Source: Paludibacteraceae bacterium (GTDB lineage Bacteria > Bacteroidota > Bacteroidia > Bacteroidales > Paludibacteraceae). From it: DNA of 10,950 bases. Positions 1 to 6,702 of the stretch are shown in pieces. Position 1 is the stretch's first letter; every line of letters starts with the position of its first letter. The notes beneath the pieces were generated by a model. It was not told the origin of the DNA. It searched no databases and was given only the letters and a program-made list of their open reading frames with translations. The stretch is from contig JAGCIZ010000171.1 of assembly GCA_017648235.1 (NCBI GenBank), positions 1 through 10,950 on the forward strand, read 5' to 3'. Position numbers and translations under genes: made by a program.

Positions 1-36
1 GTCACTCGTTACCGAAATTATTACTCGTTTTTTCAT
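1..36 (-). CDS. Probable glycosyltransferase, N-terminal 12 codons only (partial)
   Basis: Reading leftward from the ATG at 36-34, an open frame runs to the window edge and gives MKKRVIISVTSD. This basic start followed by a hydrophobic beta strand and V-T-S/N-D closely resembles, from memory, the N-terminus of a Bacteroidota GT4-type glycosyltransferase family that continues with a 'LVTDQRV'-like motif. That motif would lie outside the window. The ATG overlaps the TAA of the upstream epimerase as TAATG, an arrangement typical of translational coupling within an operon. With only 12 residues the family assignment is an inference. The gene start itself is better supported, by the stop/start overlap and the absence of any stop up to the edge. 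Confidence 0.5.
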   Translation of the reverse strand, partial: MKKRVIISVTSD

Positions 37-1208
37 TAATTATTTTTAGCCAACGATTCAAGTATTTGCCAGCATTGGAAAAGTCCGCGTGGAACGTGGA
101 AGCAGCCTTTCCATTTACCGCCTTTTAGCGGAAGAAGAACTTCGCCTTGGCGATTCAAATAGCCATACCATTCAGGATATTCTTCATCGACAAAATGAGT
201 CCAAACATAATTGTGTACACGCTCAAACCACTCAAGACATTTTTCATTGCCTGTGAGTTGATAACCTTTTATCATGGTGATAAGTGTTTCAATGTGTACC
301 CACCAAAGTTTCTGATCCCATTCTAGTTGCTGAGTAGGGTGACCTAAGCGATCCATGAAGTAGAAAATTCCGTCATATTCTTTGTCCCAACCATATTCAA
401 CTTCGTTAAGAGCTATTTCTACAGCTTTTTCTATCAAATCTTTTCTACCCAAGCGAGCTCCTAAATCCATTATAAACCACATTGCTTCAATAGCATGTCC
501 CGGGTTGAGCAAACGTCCGTCAAAGTTGTCTTTCAATTCGCCATCGGTTCCAATGTGTTCAACAATTAAACCTAATTCTGGACGATAGAAAACTTCCATT
601 ACTTCGTGAATACAAGTATCTATTGTGTTTTTTAGGAAATCGGGTTCTAAAAGTGATTCTATTTCGAGTGCAACGTTGCAAAGAATCATCGGCAAAGCAA
701 AACTTTTCATATTGCGAGTTCCTGCAACGGATTTGTTCCATTTTCCTTTTGGATTTGTAACTTTTGAAAGAACAATGTCAAAAGTTTTTTTCGCAATTTC
801 TGCGTATTCCTTACTGCCCGTAGCAATACTCAATTGTCCAAATGCAATTACTGCAAATGTGTAAGAAAAAATGTTATAAGGTTCAACCAAAGGATTTCCT
901 TCGCGATCGAGTGAAAAGTACCAATTAAGGTTTCCATCGTGACCATATTTCTTTAAGAATTCAGCACCTTGAATGGCACAATCGAGCCACTCTTGACGTT
1001 TTTCAACTTTATTGTAAAGCGTTGCAAACATCCAAACTTCTCTTCCTTGTAACCAAATGAATTTGTCGGTGTCAAATACCGAACCATTGCGTTCAAGACA
1101 AGTGAAGTATCCTCCAAATTCTTTGTCTTGTGAGTTGTTTAACCAAAAAGGTAAAACTTTATCTAATAACTCACTTTTGTATTGTTCTGCTAATTTTTGA
1201 AAATCCAT
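36..1208 (-). CDS. N-acylglucosamine 2-epimerase (AGE/RnBP family)
   Basis: A 390-residue cytosolic protein with the (alpha/alpha)6-barrel signature of the AGE family, which interconverts N-acetylglucosamine and N-acetylmannosamine. Length matches family members of about 390-400 residues. Visible motifs are R56 in QGREVW, NPGHAIEA with H238, WWVHIET with E307, and GCFHVPRG with H371. These correspond, from memory, to the arginine, two histidines and glutamate of the active site in the cyanobacterial enzyme. The C-terminal EWYGYLNRQGE...KGCFHVPR stretch resembles mammalian renin-binding protein/AGE rather than cellobiose 2-epimerase, which usually ends in a WKxPYHN-type motif. The ATG at 1208 follows a candidate -7 box by a very short leader. 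The gene is probably co-transcribed with the glycosyltransferase start at its 3' end. The direction of flux is not shown by the sequence: ManNAc breakdown from sialic acid (as for the AGE-type NanE of Bacteroides fragilis) or ManNAc supply for glycan synthesis. No nanL or nanT gene is visible. Confidence 0.88.
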   Translation of the reverse strand: MDFQKLAEQYKSELLDKVLPFWLNNSQDKEFGGYFTCLERNGSVFDTDKFIWLQGREVWMFATLYNKVEKRQEWLDCAIQGAEFLKKYGHDGNLNWYFSLDREGNPLVEPYNIFSYTFAVIAFGQLSIATGSKEYAEIAKKTFDIVLSKVTNPKGKWNKSVAGTRNMKSFALPMILCNVALEIESLLEPDFLKNTIDTCIHEVMEVFYRPELGLIVEHIGTDGELKDNFDGRLLNPGHAIEAMWFIMDLGARLGRKDLIEKAVEIALNEVEYGWDKEYDGIFYFMDRLGHPTQQLEWDQKLWWVHIETLITMIKGYQLTGNEKCLEWFERVHNYVWTHFVDEEYPEWYGYLNRQGEVLLPLKGGKWKGCFHVPRGLFQCWQILESLAKNN

Positions 1209-1225
1209 AGTTTATTCTTTTTTTG

Positions 1226-1233
1226 CAAAAATA
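1226..1233 (-). promoter_or_regulatory. Candidate Bacteroidota -7 box for the epimerase gene
   Basis: On the minus strand this reads TATTTTTG, a full match to the TAnnTTTG -7 consensus of Bacteroidota housekeeping promoters. It would place the start of transcription near 1219, giving a leader of only about 10 nt before the epimerase ATG. No good TTTG -33 element is visible; a TTTTC about 25 nt upstream (1259-1263) is the nearest candidate. Confidence 0.45.
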
Positions 1234-1322
1234 GTGAATAGAAATAAAAGGTTGATGTGAAAAGTCATTATATAATTTCTATTTTTTAGTTAAACAAGAT
1301 TTTATAATTTTTTTAGAGTGGT

Positions 1323-1349
1323 TTTGCTCATAACTTTTCATTACTTTTG
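1323..1349 (+). promoter_or_regulatory. Candidate promoter of rnpB
   Basis: TACTTTTG at 1342-1349 matches the Bacteroidota -7 consensus TAnnTTTG, and TTTG at 1323-1326 could be the -33 element, with a 15-nt spacer that is somewhat short. The predicted start of transcription at about 1355-1358 coincides with the 5' strand of the terminal P1 helix of RNase P RNA, which independently supports the box. Confidence 0.6.
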
Positions 1350-1356
1350 CCTTTGT

Positions 1357-1718
1357 AAAACAGTAGAATGGTTTGTCGCTTCTTTTTTTGAAGAGAAGAG
1401 GAAAGTCCGGGCAACGCAGAGCGCCATACTTCTTAACGGGAAGTCGGTCGTGAGGTCGAAGTAGCGTAACAGAAAATAACCGTTTTGTTTTTGCAAAATA
1501 AGGGTGAAAAGGTGAGGTAAGAGCTCACCGGTAGGTGTGGTAACATGCTTAGCCGTACGCCTTATGGGTTGAAAGATCAAGTATATCGACGTATGTAGAG
1601 TGGCTCGCTCGATGTCGAGGGGTAGATCGATAGAGGCAAGTGGTGACATTTGTCGTAGATAAATGACAAACATCCAATTTTTTGAGATACAGAACCCGGC
1701 TTATAGTTCTACTGTTTT
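1357..1718 (+). ncRNA. rnpB: RNase P RNA (bacterial type A), catalytic subunit
   Basis: This is the ribozyme subunit that trims the 5' leaders of pre-tRNAs together with RnpA. The conserved core is easy to read. The 5' P4 strand GAGGAAAGTCCGGGC is at 1398-1412, its partner ACAGAACCCGGCTTAT is at 1689-1704, and AGGGTGAAAAGGTGAGGTAAGAG followed by CTCACCG lies around 1501-1530. AGATAAATGAC is close to the 3' core (1657-1667). The ends are set by the P1 helix: ACAGTAGAA at 1360-1368 pairs perfectly with TTCTACTGT at 1707-1715, and flanking A and T runs can extend it to 1357 and 1718. The length of about 360 nt is normal. Open frames lying antisense here are not genes. A TAnnTTTG box just upstream fits the mapped 5' end, and ygiQ follows in the same direction. 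Ends may be off by a few bases. Confidence 0.95.
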
Positions 1719-1722
1719 TTTT
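1707..1722 (+). terminator. T-tract at the 3' end of rnpB, possible weak terminator
   Basis: The 3' strand of P1 (TTCTACTGT) runs directly into eight T residues (1715-1722). No separate local hairpin precedes the T-run. It could act as an intrinsic terminator only if the long-range P1 helix with the 5' end of the RNA serves as the stem. Read-through into ygiQ is equally possible. Confidence 0.25.
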
Positions 1723-1761
1723 GAAGAAAAAATATTTATAAAATAACCAAAAAAGACACGT

Positions 1762-3582
1762 ATGCATAATTTTCGGCTTACCGATTTTTTGCCAACCACT
1801 AAAAAGGAATGTGAACTAAGAAATTGGGATTATGTCGATGTTGTACTTTTTTCTGGAGATGCATATGTAGATCATCCTTCGTTTGGAGCAGCAGTTATCG
1901 GAAGAGTTTTGGAGGCAGAAGGGCTGCGTGTTGCTATTGTTCCTCAGCCTGATTGGCATGGAGACCATCGTGATTTTAAGAAATTTGGAAAACCAAGAAT
2001 GTTTTTTGCTATTTCGGCGGGATGTATGGATTCGATGGTGAATCATTATACAGCCAATAAGCGTTTGCGTTCCAACGATGCTTATTCTCCTGATGGTCGT
2101 GCTGGTTTGAGACCTGATAATTGTACTATTGTTTATTCACAAATAATCAAAAAACTTTTTCCAGATGTTCCTCTTATAATTGGAGGAATAGAAGCAAGTT
2201 TGCGCCGTTTTTCTCATTATGATTATTGGACTGATAGTATTCATAAAAGCATTTTGGTAGATACAAAAGCAGATTTGCTTGTTTACGGAATGGGCGAAAA
2301 GCCAATGGCGCAAATAGCTCAAAATCTCAAAAATGGAGCTAATATTGAGGATTGTCATAAAATTCATCAGGTGGCATATCTTTCAAATCAAAGGCCAAAT
2401 ATGGAGAATGTTATTTTTGTAGCTTCTCATGAGAGTTGTTGTAAACAAAAACAACTTTCGGCCGAAACATTTCGAAAAATAGAAGAGGAATCAAATAAAA
2501 TGGTTCAGGCAACCATTGTGCAGCCTGTTGATGATAAATATGTTGTAGTAAATCCGGCTTTCGTCCCTATGACAAGTGAGGAACTTGATGCGGTTTTTGA
2601 ACTGCCTTTTACTCGTCTACCACATCCCAAATATAAGGGGAAAACAATTCCTGCTTTTGAGATGATAAAATTTTCAGTAAATACTCACCGTGGTTGTTTT
2701 GGAGGTTGTTCATTTTGTACCATCTCAATGCATCAAGGGAAATTTGTGGTTTCTCGGAGTAAGGAATCTATCATCAAGGAGATTAAGAAAATTGCAGAGA
2801 TGCCCGACTTCAAAGGTTACTTAAGTGATTTAGGAGGTCCTTCGGCAAATATGTATCAGATGCGAGGAAAAAAAACGAAACTTTGTGAGAAATGCAGACG
2901 TCCATCGTGTTTATTTCCTTCTGTATGCAAGAATTTGAATAATAATCATCAGTCTTTGCTTTCTCTTTACAAAGAGGTTGATCAATTATCTTGCATTAAG
3001 AAAAGTTTTATTGGTAGTGGAGTGAGATACGATTTGATTTTGCACAAAACAGATGATAATGAGGTAAATAAGATCAATTATGAATATGCTGAAGAATTGA
3101 TTAAAAATCATGTTTCGGGAAGATTAAAGGTTGCTCCGGAGCATACTTCTAAAAGAGTTTTATCGGCAATGAGAAAACCAAGTTTCTCTTTGTTTAAGGA
3201 TTTTAATAAATTGTTTGATCGAGTTAATTCGTTGGCTAAACTTAACCAACAAATTATTCCTTATTTCATTTCGAGCCATCCGATGTGCGAGTTGCAAGAT
3301 ATGGCGGAATTGGCTATAGAAACAAAAAAACTGAATTTTCAACTTGAGCAGGTACAAGATTTTACTCCAACACCAATGACTTTGGCAACGGAAATGTATC
3401 ATACAGGACTTGATCCTTATACAATGAAGCCAATTTTTGTGGCAAAAACAAAACAAGAAAAACTTTCTCAGCGTCAGTTCTTTTTTTGGTATAAACCAGA
3501 AAGTAAAGCGCAAATCAAACAACTTTTGTTGCGAATAGGTCGGCGAGATATGATTGATAAACTTTTTGCAAAAAAAGGGTAG
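1762..3582 (+). CDS. ygiQ: YgiQ family radical SAM protein
   Basis: A 606-residue cytosolic protein of the YgiQ (UPF0313) radical SAM family, whose reaction is unknown. The N-terminal domain (about 1-300) carries the family's characteristic SGDAYVDHPSFG near residues 31-42 and IIGGIEASLRRFSHYDYW further on. The radical SAM CxxxCxxC motif is C312-C316-C319 in RGCFGGCSFC and should hold the [4Fe-4S] cluster that cleaves S-adenosylmethionine. A second cysteine group follows, C375-x2-C378-x4-C383-x5-C389, ending in a CKNLNNNH stretch that from memory is conserved in the family. From about residue 532 (QDFTPTPM) the protein matches the start of the DUF3362 C-terminal region, which is short here: about 75 residues against a longer tail in the E. 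coli protein. The ATG at 1762 begins about 40 bp after rnpB. No TAnnTTTG box is seen in that gap, so transcription may come from the rnpB promoter. The stop lies 7 bp from the stop of the opposing methyltransferase gene. Confidence 0.92.
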   Translation: MHNFRLTDFLPTTKKECELRNWDYVDVVLFSGDAYVDHPSFGAAVIGRVLEAEGLRVAIVPQPDWHGDHRDFKKFGKPRMFFAISAGCMDSMVNHYTANKRLRSNDAYSPDGRAGLRPDNCTIVYSQIIKKLFPDVPLIIGGIEASLRRFSHYDYWTDSIHKSILVDTKADLLVYGMGEKPMAQIAQNLKNGANIEDCHKIHQVAYLSNQRPNMENVIFVASHESCCKQKQLSAETFRKIEEESNKMVQATIVQPVDDKYVVVNPAFVPMTSEELDAVFELPFTRLPHPKYKGKTIPAFEMIKFSVNTHRGCFGGCSFCTISMHQGKFVVSRSKESIIKEIKKIAEMPDFKGYLSDLGGPSANMYQMRGKKTKLCEKCRRPSCLFPSVCKNLNNNHQSLLSLYKEVDQLSCIKKSFIGSGVRYDLILHKTDDNEVNKINYEYAEELIKNHVSGRLKVAPEHTSKRVLSAMRKPSFSLFKDFNKLFDRVNSLAKLNQQIIPYFISSHPMCELQDMAELAIETKKLNFQLEQVQDFTPTPMTLATEMYHTGLDPYTMKPIFVAKTKQEKLSQRQFFFWYKPESKAQIKQLLLRIGRRDMIDKLFAKKG

Positions 3583-3589
3583 GGGGTGA

Positions 3590-4354
3590 TTATAAAAAGC
3601 GTCTTCTAAATTCTGCACAAACAATTGCTGTTGCAACTGAAACATTAAGTGATTCTGATGTTTTTTCTCCTTGGGGATAGTTTGGAATAAGTAACTTTTG
3701 AGACACTAAATTCTCAATTTCTTTACAAATACCATTCCCTTCGTTTCCCATAACGATGAGTCCATTTTTATCAAGAGGTGTTTCGTAAATATTTTCTCCG
3801 GAAAGGAATGTTCCATAGATTGGGAAATTGGGATTCTTATTAAGAATTTTTTTCAAAAAATCAACTAAATCAACGTAGTGAACACAAACTCTTGCAGCGG
3901 CTCCCATGGTTGCTTGTAAGGCTTTTGGATTAAAGATGTCTACCGTATTTTTAGAGCAGATGATGTTATGAATACCAAACCAATCTGCAATGCGAACAAT
4001 AGTTCCAAGATTTCCAGGGTCTTGTACTTCGTCGAGGACTAACGATAATTGTGAAAATAAGTCATTAACAATCAAATCTTTTGCAGACTTTTCAAAAACT
4101 GCAAAGACAGGTTGGGGTGTTTTGTGTGAAGAAATCGGTTTGAGTTCTTCTGCCGAAGTTATATAAATAATCTCCTTTGCTTTGAACTGTTTTTCTTCAA
4201 TCCATTCTTTTGTAGCAATAAGCGTTTGGCACTTAAAATGAGAGAGTAAATCTTCTACGCATTTTTCCCCTTCGGCACAAAATAATTCCAAGGAATCTCG
4301 GTTCTTTTTTATGCTAAGAGAGTGAATGAATTTTATTTTATTTTTCGATAACAT
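3590..4354 (-). CDS. TrmH/SpoU-family RNA 2'-O-ribose methyltransferase
   Basis: A 254-residue SPOUT-class methyltransferase that should transfer a methyl group from S-adenosylmethionine to a ribose 2'-OH in rRNA or tRNA. All three SpoU motifs are present. Motif 1 is LDEVQDPGNLGTIVRIAD with N115 and R121, motif 2 is GNEGNG at 203-208, and motif 3 is SLNVSVA at 235-241. The last two form the knotted SAM-binding site. The N-terminal 90 or so residues (IHSLSIKK..., FCAEGEK) look like the substrate-binding domain of 23S rRNA-type members such as RlmB, but the target nucleotide cannot be read from the sequence, so no symbol is given. The ATG at 4354 sits about 13 nt downstream of a predicted start of transcription. 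The gene is divergent from tamL and convergent with ygiQ, with a 7-bp gap at the latter. Confidence 0.9.
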   Translation of the reverse strand: MLSKNKIKFIHSLSIKKNRDSLELFCAEGEKCVEDLLSHFKCQTLIATKEWIEEKQFKAKEIIYITSAEELKPISSHKTPQPVFAVFEKSAKDLIVNDLFSQLSLVLDEVQDPGNLGTIVRIADWFGIHNIICSKNTVDIFNPKALQATMGAAARVCVHYVDLVDFLKKILNKNPNFPIYGTFLSGENIYETPLDKNGLIVMGNEGNGICKEIENLVSQKLLIPNYPQGEKTSESLNVSVATAIVCAEFRRRFL

Positions 4355-4373
4355 TAATAGAAATCTTGTCCTA

Positions 4374-4381
4374 CAAAAGTA
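4374..4381 (-). promoter_or_regulatory. Candidate -7 box for the methyltransferase gene
   Basis: On the minus strand this reads TACTTTTG, an exact match to TAnnTTTG and identical to the rnpB box. It predicts transcription starting near 4367 and a leader of about 13 nt. A TTTCG about 23 nt upstream on the same strand (4404-4408) is the only -33 candidate. The box is 12 bp away from the oppositely oriented tamL box. Confidence 0.5.
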
Positions 4382-4393
4382 AAAAAAAACGAT

Positions 4394-4401
4394 TATATTT
4401 G
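4394..4401 (+). promoter_or_regulatory. Candidate -7 box for tamL
   Basis: TATATTTG is an exact match to TAnnTTTG and predicts transcription starting near 4408, with a leader of about 33 nt before the ATG at 4441. The -33 element is unclear: CTTG at 4365-4368 is possible with a long 25-nt spacer that includes a run of nine A residues (4381-4389). Confidence 0.5.
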
Positions 4402-4440
4402 CACGAAATCGGCCTCTGGAACTGAAAAAATATCCTAGAA

Positions 4441-6699
4441 ATGAAAAAGCGTTACCGTGTTTTTTTTTCCTGTATTATTTTGCTACTATTTTTTTCTTCG
4501 TGTAGCATTACAAAGTATGTTCCAGAAAATGAAACACTGCTCAATAAGGTAAAAATAAAGTCTGAAAATAAGGACTTTTCAACTGAAGACTTGAAGCATT
4601 ATATACAACAAACTCCTAATAAAAAAGTGTTTAATTTAATGCGAGTAAAATTAGGGGTTTACAATTCTTCTGGGCGAGATACTACGAAACGGATAAATCG
4701 ATGGTTGAGAAAAATAGGGGAACCTCCTGTGATATACGATTCTGTTTATACAGAAAAGACTATTGTGGAACTTAAACGTAGGTTGGCCAACAAAGGCTAT
4801 ATGCGTGCTGAAGTGGTAGCAGAGGTTTCCGAGAAAAAACAAAAAACTGATGTTGTCTATTTCGTTAAAACAAACGAGCCATATTTTGTTAACTCCTATG
4901 AGTTAAATCTTAAGGACGATTCTGCTTCTTATTTTGTTCAAAATCATAAGTTTACGGAAACGTTGATTAAAGAAGGAGATATTTTCAATCTTGATAATAT
5001 GGATGCCGAGCGTAGTCGGATAACAAATATTCTTCGTAATAGGGGATACTATCATTTCAAAAAAGAGATGCTTTATTTGGAGGCGGATAGTTTACAAAAG
5101 AATAAAACTATTGATTTGAAAATGACGATGTTGCCTGAATTTAATAGTGAAGATTCTACACTTGTTAATCCATTTCTACGGAAGAAAATCAATAAAATTT
5201 ATGTAATTACAGAAGCATCGGCATCTTCTTTTGTTGATACTGTTACATATCGTGATATTCACATTATTTATGGGAAAAAGCGTTATTTGAGACCAAAGGT
5301 TTTGGTTTCACATATATTTTTGGAACCTCAAAAGTACTACCAAGATTTATATGTAGAAAGAACAGTTTCTTCTTTGAACTCGTTGGCTCCAGTAAAGTAT
5401 GTAAATGTCAATTTTAGGGAAGTGTCGGATGAATTATTGGATTGTTATATCATTATAAATAAAGATAAAAATCACTCTTTTTCAGTAGAAATAGAGGGAA
5501 CTAATTCAGATGGGAATTTTGGAGTTGCAGGAGAAATTGGTTATTCGTATAAGAATCTTTTTCGAGGTGGAGAGTCCTTAAGTGTTAATTTTAGAGGAGC
5601 TTACGAGGCTTTAGGTATTTTGGATAATAAACTTTATACGTCTAATGATATAGGGGGAAATATCTCGCTAAATGTCCCTATGCTTATTTTCCCTCTAAAG
5701 AAGGATTCAAAAAGGAGAACAAAAGCAAATACGGAGTTCTCTGTTGGTTACAATCATCAAACACGTCCACAATACCAAAGAGACGTAGTTAATGCAGGTA
5801 TTAAATATGTTTGGAATAGACGTTTAGGACTCCGTTATAATTTTGATTTATTGGATATAAGTTATGTTTATCTTCCATTCAAAACACCAAGTTTTGAACA
5901 AACGTATATGAGTAGCACTTCTTCTTTGCGTTTTAGTTTTGAGGATCAGTTTATTATGCGTTTGGGAGGAGGTTTTACATATACAACTCAAAGAGAGAAC
6001 TATACAAATCGTGATTATATGACAATTCGTGTTAGAGCAAAGACAGCAGGAAATCTTCTTTATGGAATTAGTCACGCAATAAATCAGGAGAAAGATGCGG
6101 ATGGAATTTTTAGAATAGGAAAAGTTCCCTATGCTCAGTTTGTGAAAGGAGAAGTTGACTTTGCATATAATAAGTACATAAATGATAAAAATCGCATTGC
6201 GTTTCATGCTGCTTTAGGAATAGGTTTTCCATATGGGAACGGAAATATTATGCCTTTTGAGGAGCGTTATTTTAGTGGTGGCGCAAATAGTGTGCGAGGA
6301 TGGTCTGTCCGTGATTTAGGCCCAGGAAATTATCACAATCAATCTGGTGCAATTGACTTTATGCGTCAATCTGGCGACATAAAGTTCGATTTGAGTTTGG
6401 AATATAGATTCAAAATGTTTTGGTTGATTGAAGGTGCTGCGTTTTTTGATGCAGGAAACATTTGGACAATAAAGAGTTATGAAGATCAACCAGGAGGATT
6501 GTTTAAGTTTTCTGATTTTTACAGACAAATTGCTTGTAGTTATGGCGTAGGTTTGCGAGCAGATTTCAACTTTTTTATTGTTCGTGTAGATATGGGAATA
6601 AAACTATATGACCCTTCAAAATCAGTTTCTGAGCGATGGAGAAGCAATCTTACTGCTGATGATATAGCATTTCATTTTGCGATAGGTTATCCTTTCTAA
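4441..6699 (+). CDS. tamL: TamL: BamA/TamA-family outer-membrane assembly lipoprotein
   Basis: A 752-residue OMP85-superfamily protein. The N-terminus MKKRYR is followed by a hydrophobic stretch and a lipobox ending FSSC, so C21 should be cleaved and lipidated. A lipidated TamA variant is the hallmark of TamL in Bacteroidota. Residues about 25-340 form the POTRA-like periplasmic region (NETLLNKVKI, then RRLANKGYMRAEV, ILRNRGYYHF). From about 345 the protein becomes a C-terminal 16-stranded-type barrel with YSYKNLFRGGESLSVNFRG near its start. The loop-6 motif of the superfamily is present as VRGW at 618-621, FFDAGNIW follows, and the chain ends in an aromatic F, as expected for a barrel protein. 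TamA/TamL works with the inner-membrane-anchored TamB in envelope biogenesis; no tamB is visible here. The ATG at 4441 gives the signal sequence directly and follows a -7 box. The stop is 3 bp from that of era on the other strand. Confidence 0.88.
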   Translation: MKKRYRVFFSCIILLLFFSSCSITKYVPENETLLNKVKIKSENKDFSTEDLKHYIQQTPNKKVFNLMRVKLGVYNSSGRDTTKRINRWLRKIGEPPVIYDSVYTEKTIVELKRRLANKGYMRAEVVAEVSEKKQKTDVVYFVKTNEPYFVNSYELNLKDDSASYFVQNHKFTETLIKEGDIFNLDNMDAERSRITNILRNRGYYHFKKEMLYLEADSLQKNKTIDLKMTMLPEFNSEDSTLVNPFLRKKINKIYVITEASASSFVDTVTYRDIHIIYGKKRYLRPKVLVSHIFLEPQKYYQDLYVERTVSSLNSLAPVKYVNVNFREVSDELLDCYIIINKDKNHSFSVEIEGTNSDGNFGVAGEIGYSYKNLFRGGESLSVNFRGAYEALGILDNKLYTSNDIGGNISLNVPMLIFPLKKDSKRRTKANTEFSVGYNHQTRPQYQRDVVNAGIKYVWNRRLGLRYNFDLLDISYVYLPFKTPSFEQTYMSSTSSLRFSFEDQFIMRLGGGFTYTTQRENYTNRDYMTIRVRAKTAGNLLYGISHAINQEKDADGIFRIGKVPYAQFVKGEVDFAYNKYINDKNRIAFHAALGIGFPYGNGNIMPFEERYFSGGANSVRGWSVRDLGPGNYHNQSGAIDFMRQSGDIKFDLSLEYRFKMFWLIEGAAFFDAGNIWTIKSYEDQPGGLFKFSDFYRQIACSYGVGLRADFNFFIVRVDMGIKLYDPSKSVSERWRSNLTADDIAFHFAIGYPF

Positions 6700-6702
6700 A
6701 AA

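Noticed and set aside
1209..1341. Possible small RNA or riboswitch in the AT-rich gap before rnpB
   Set aside because: I see only AT-rich sequence and promoter-like boxes, with no stable hairpin or recognisable conserved RNA motif.
1341..1767. Two minus-strand open frames of 110 and 72 codons antisense to the RNase P RNA
   Set aside because: They lie entirely over the conserved RNase P RNA gene and have low-complexity, family-less translations; the region is explained by rnpB on the plus strand.
3160..3645. A 161-codon minus-strand open frame over the 3' end of ygiQ
   Set aside because: It overlaps strong coding sequence on the other strand and the end of the methyltransferase gene, and its Phe/Leu/Gln-rich translation shows no recognisable domain.
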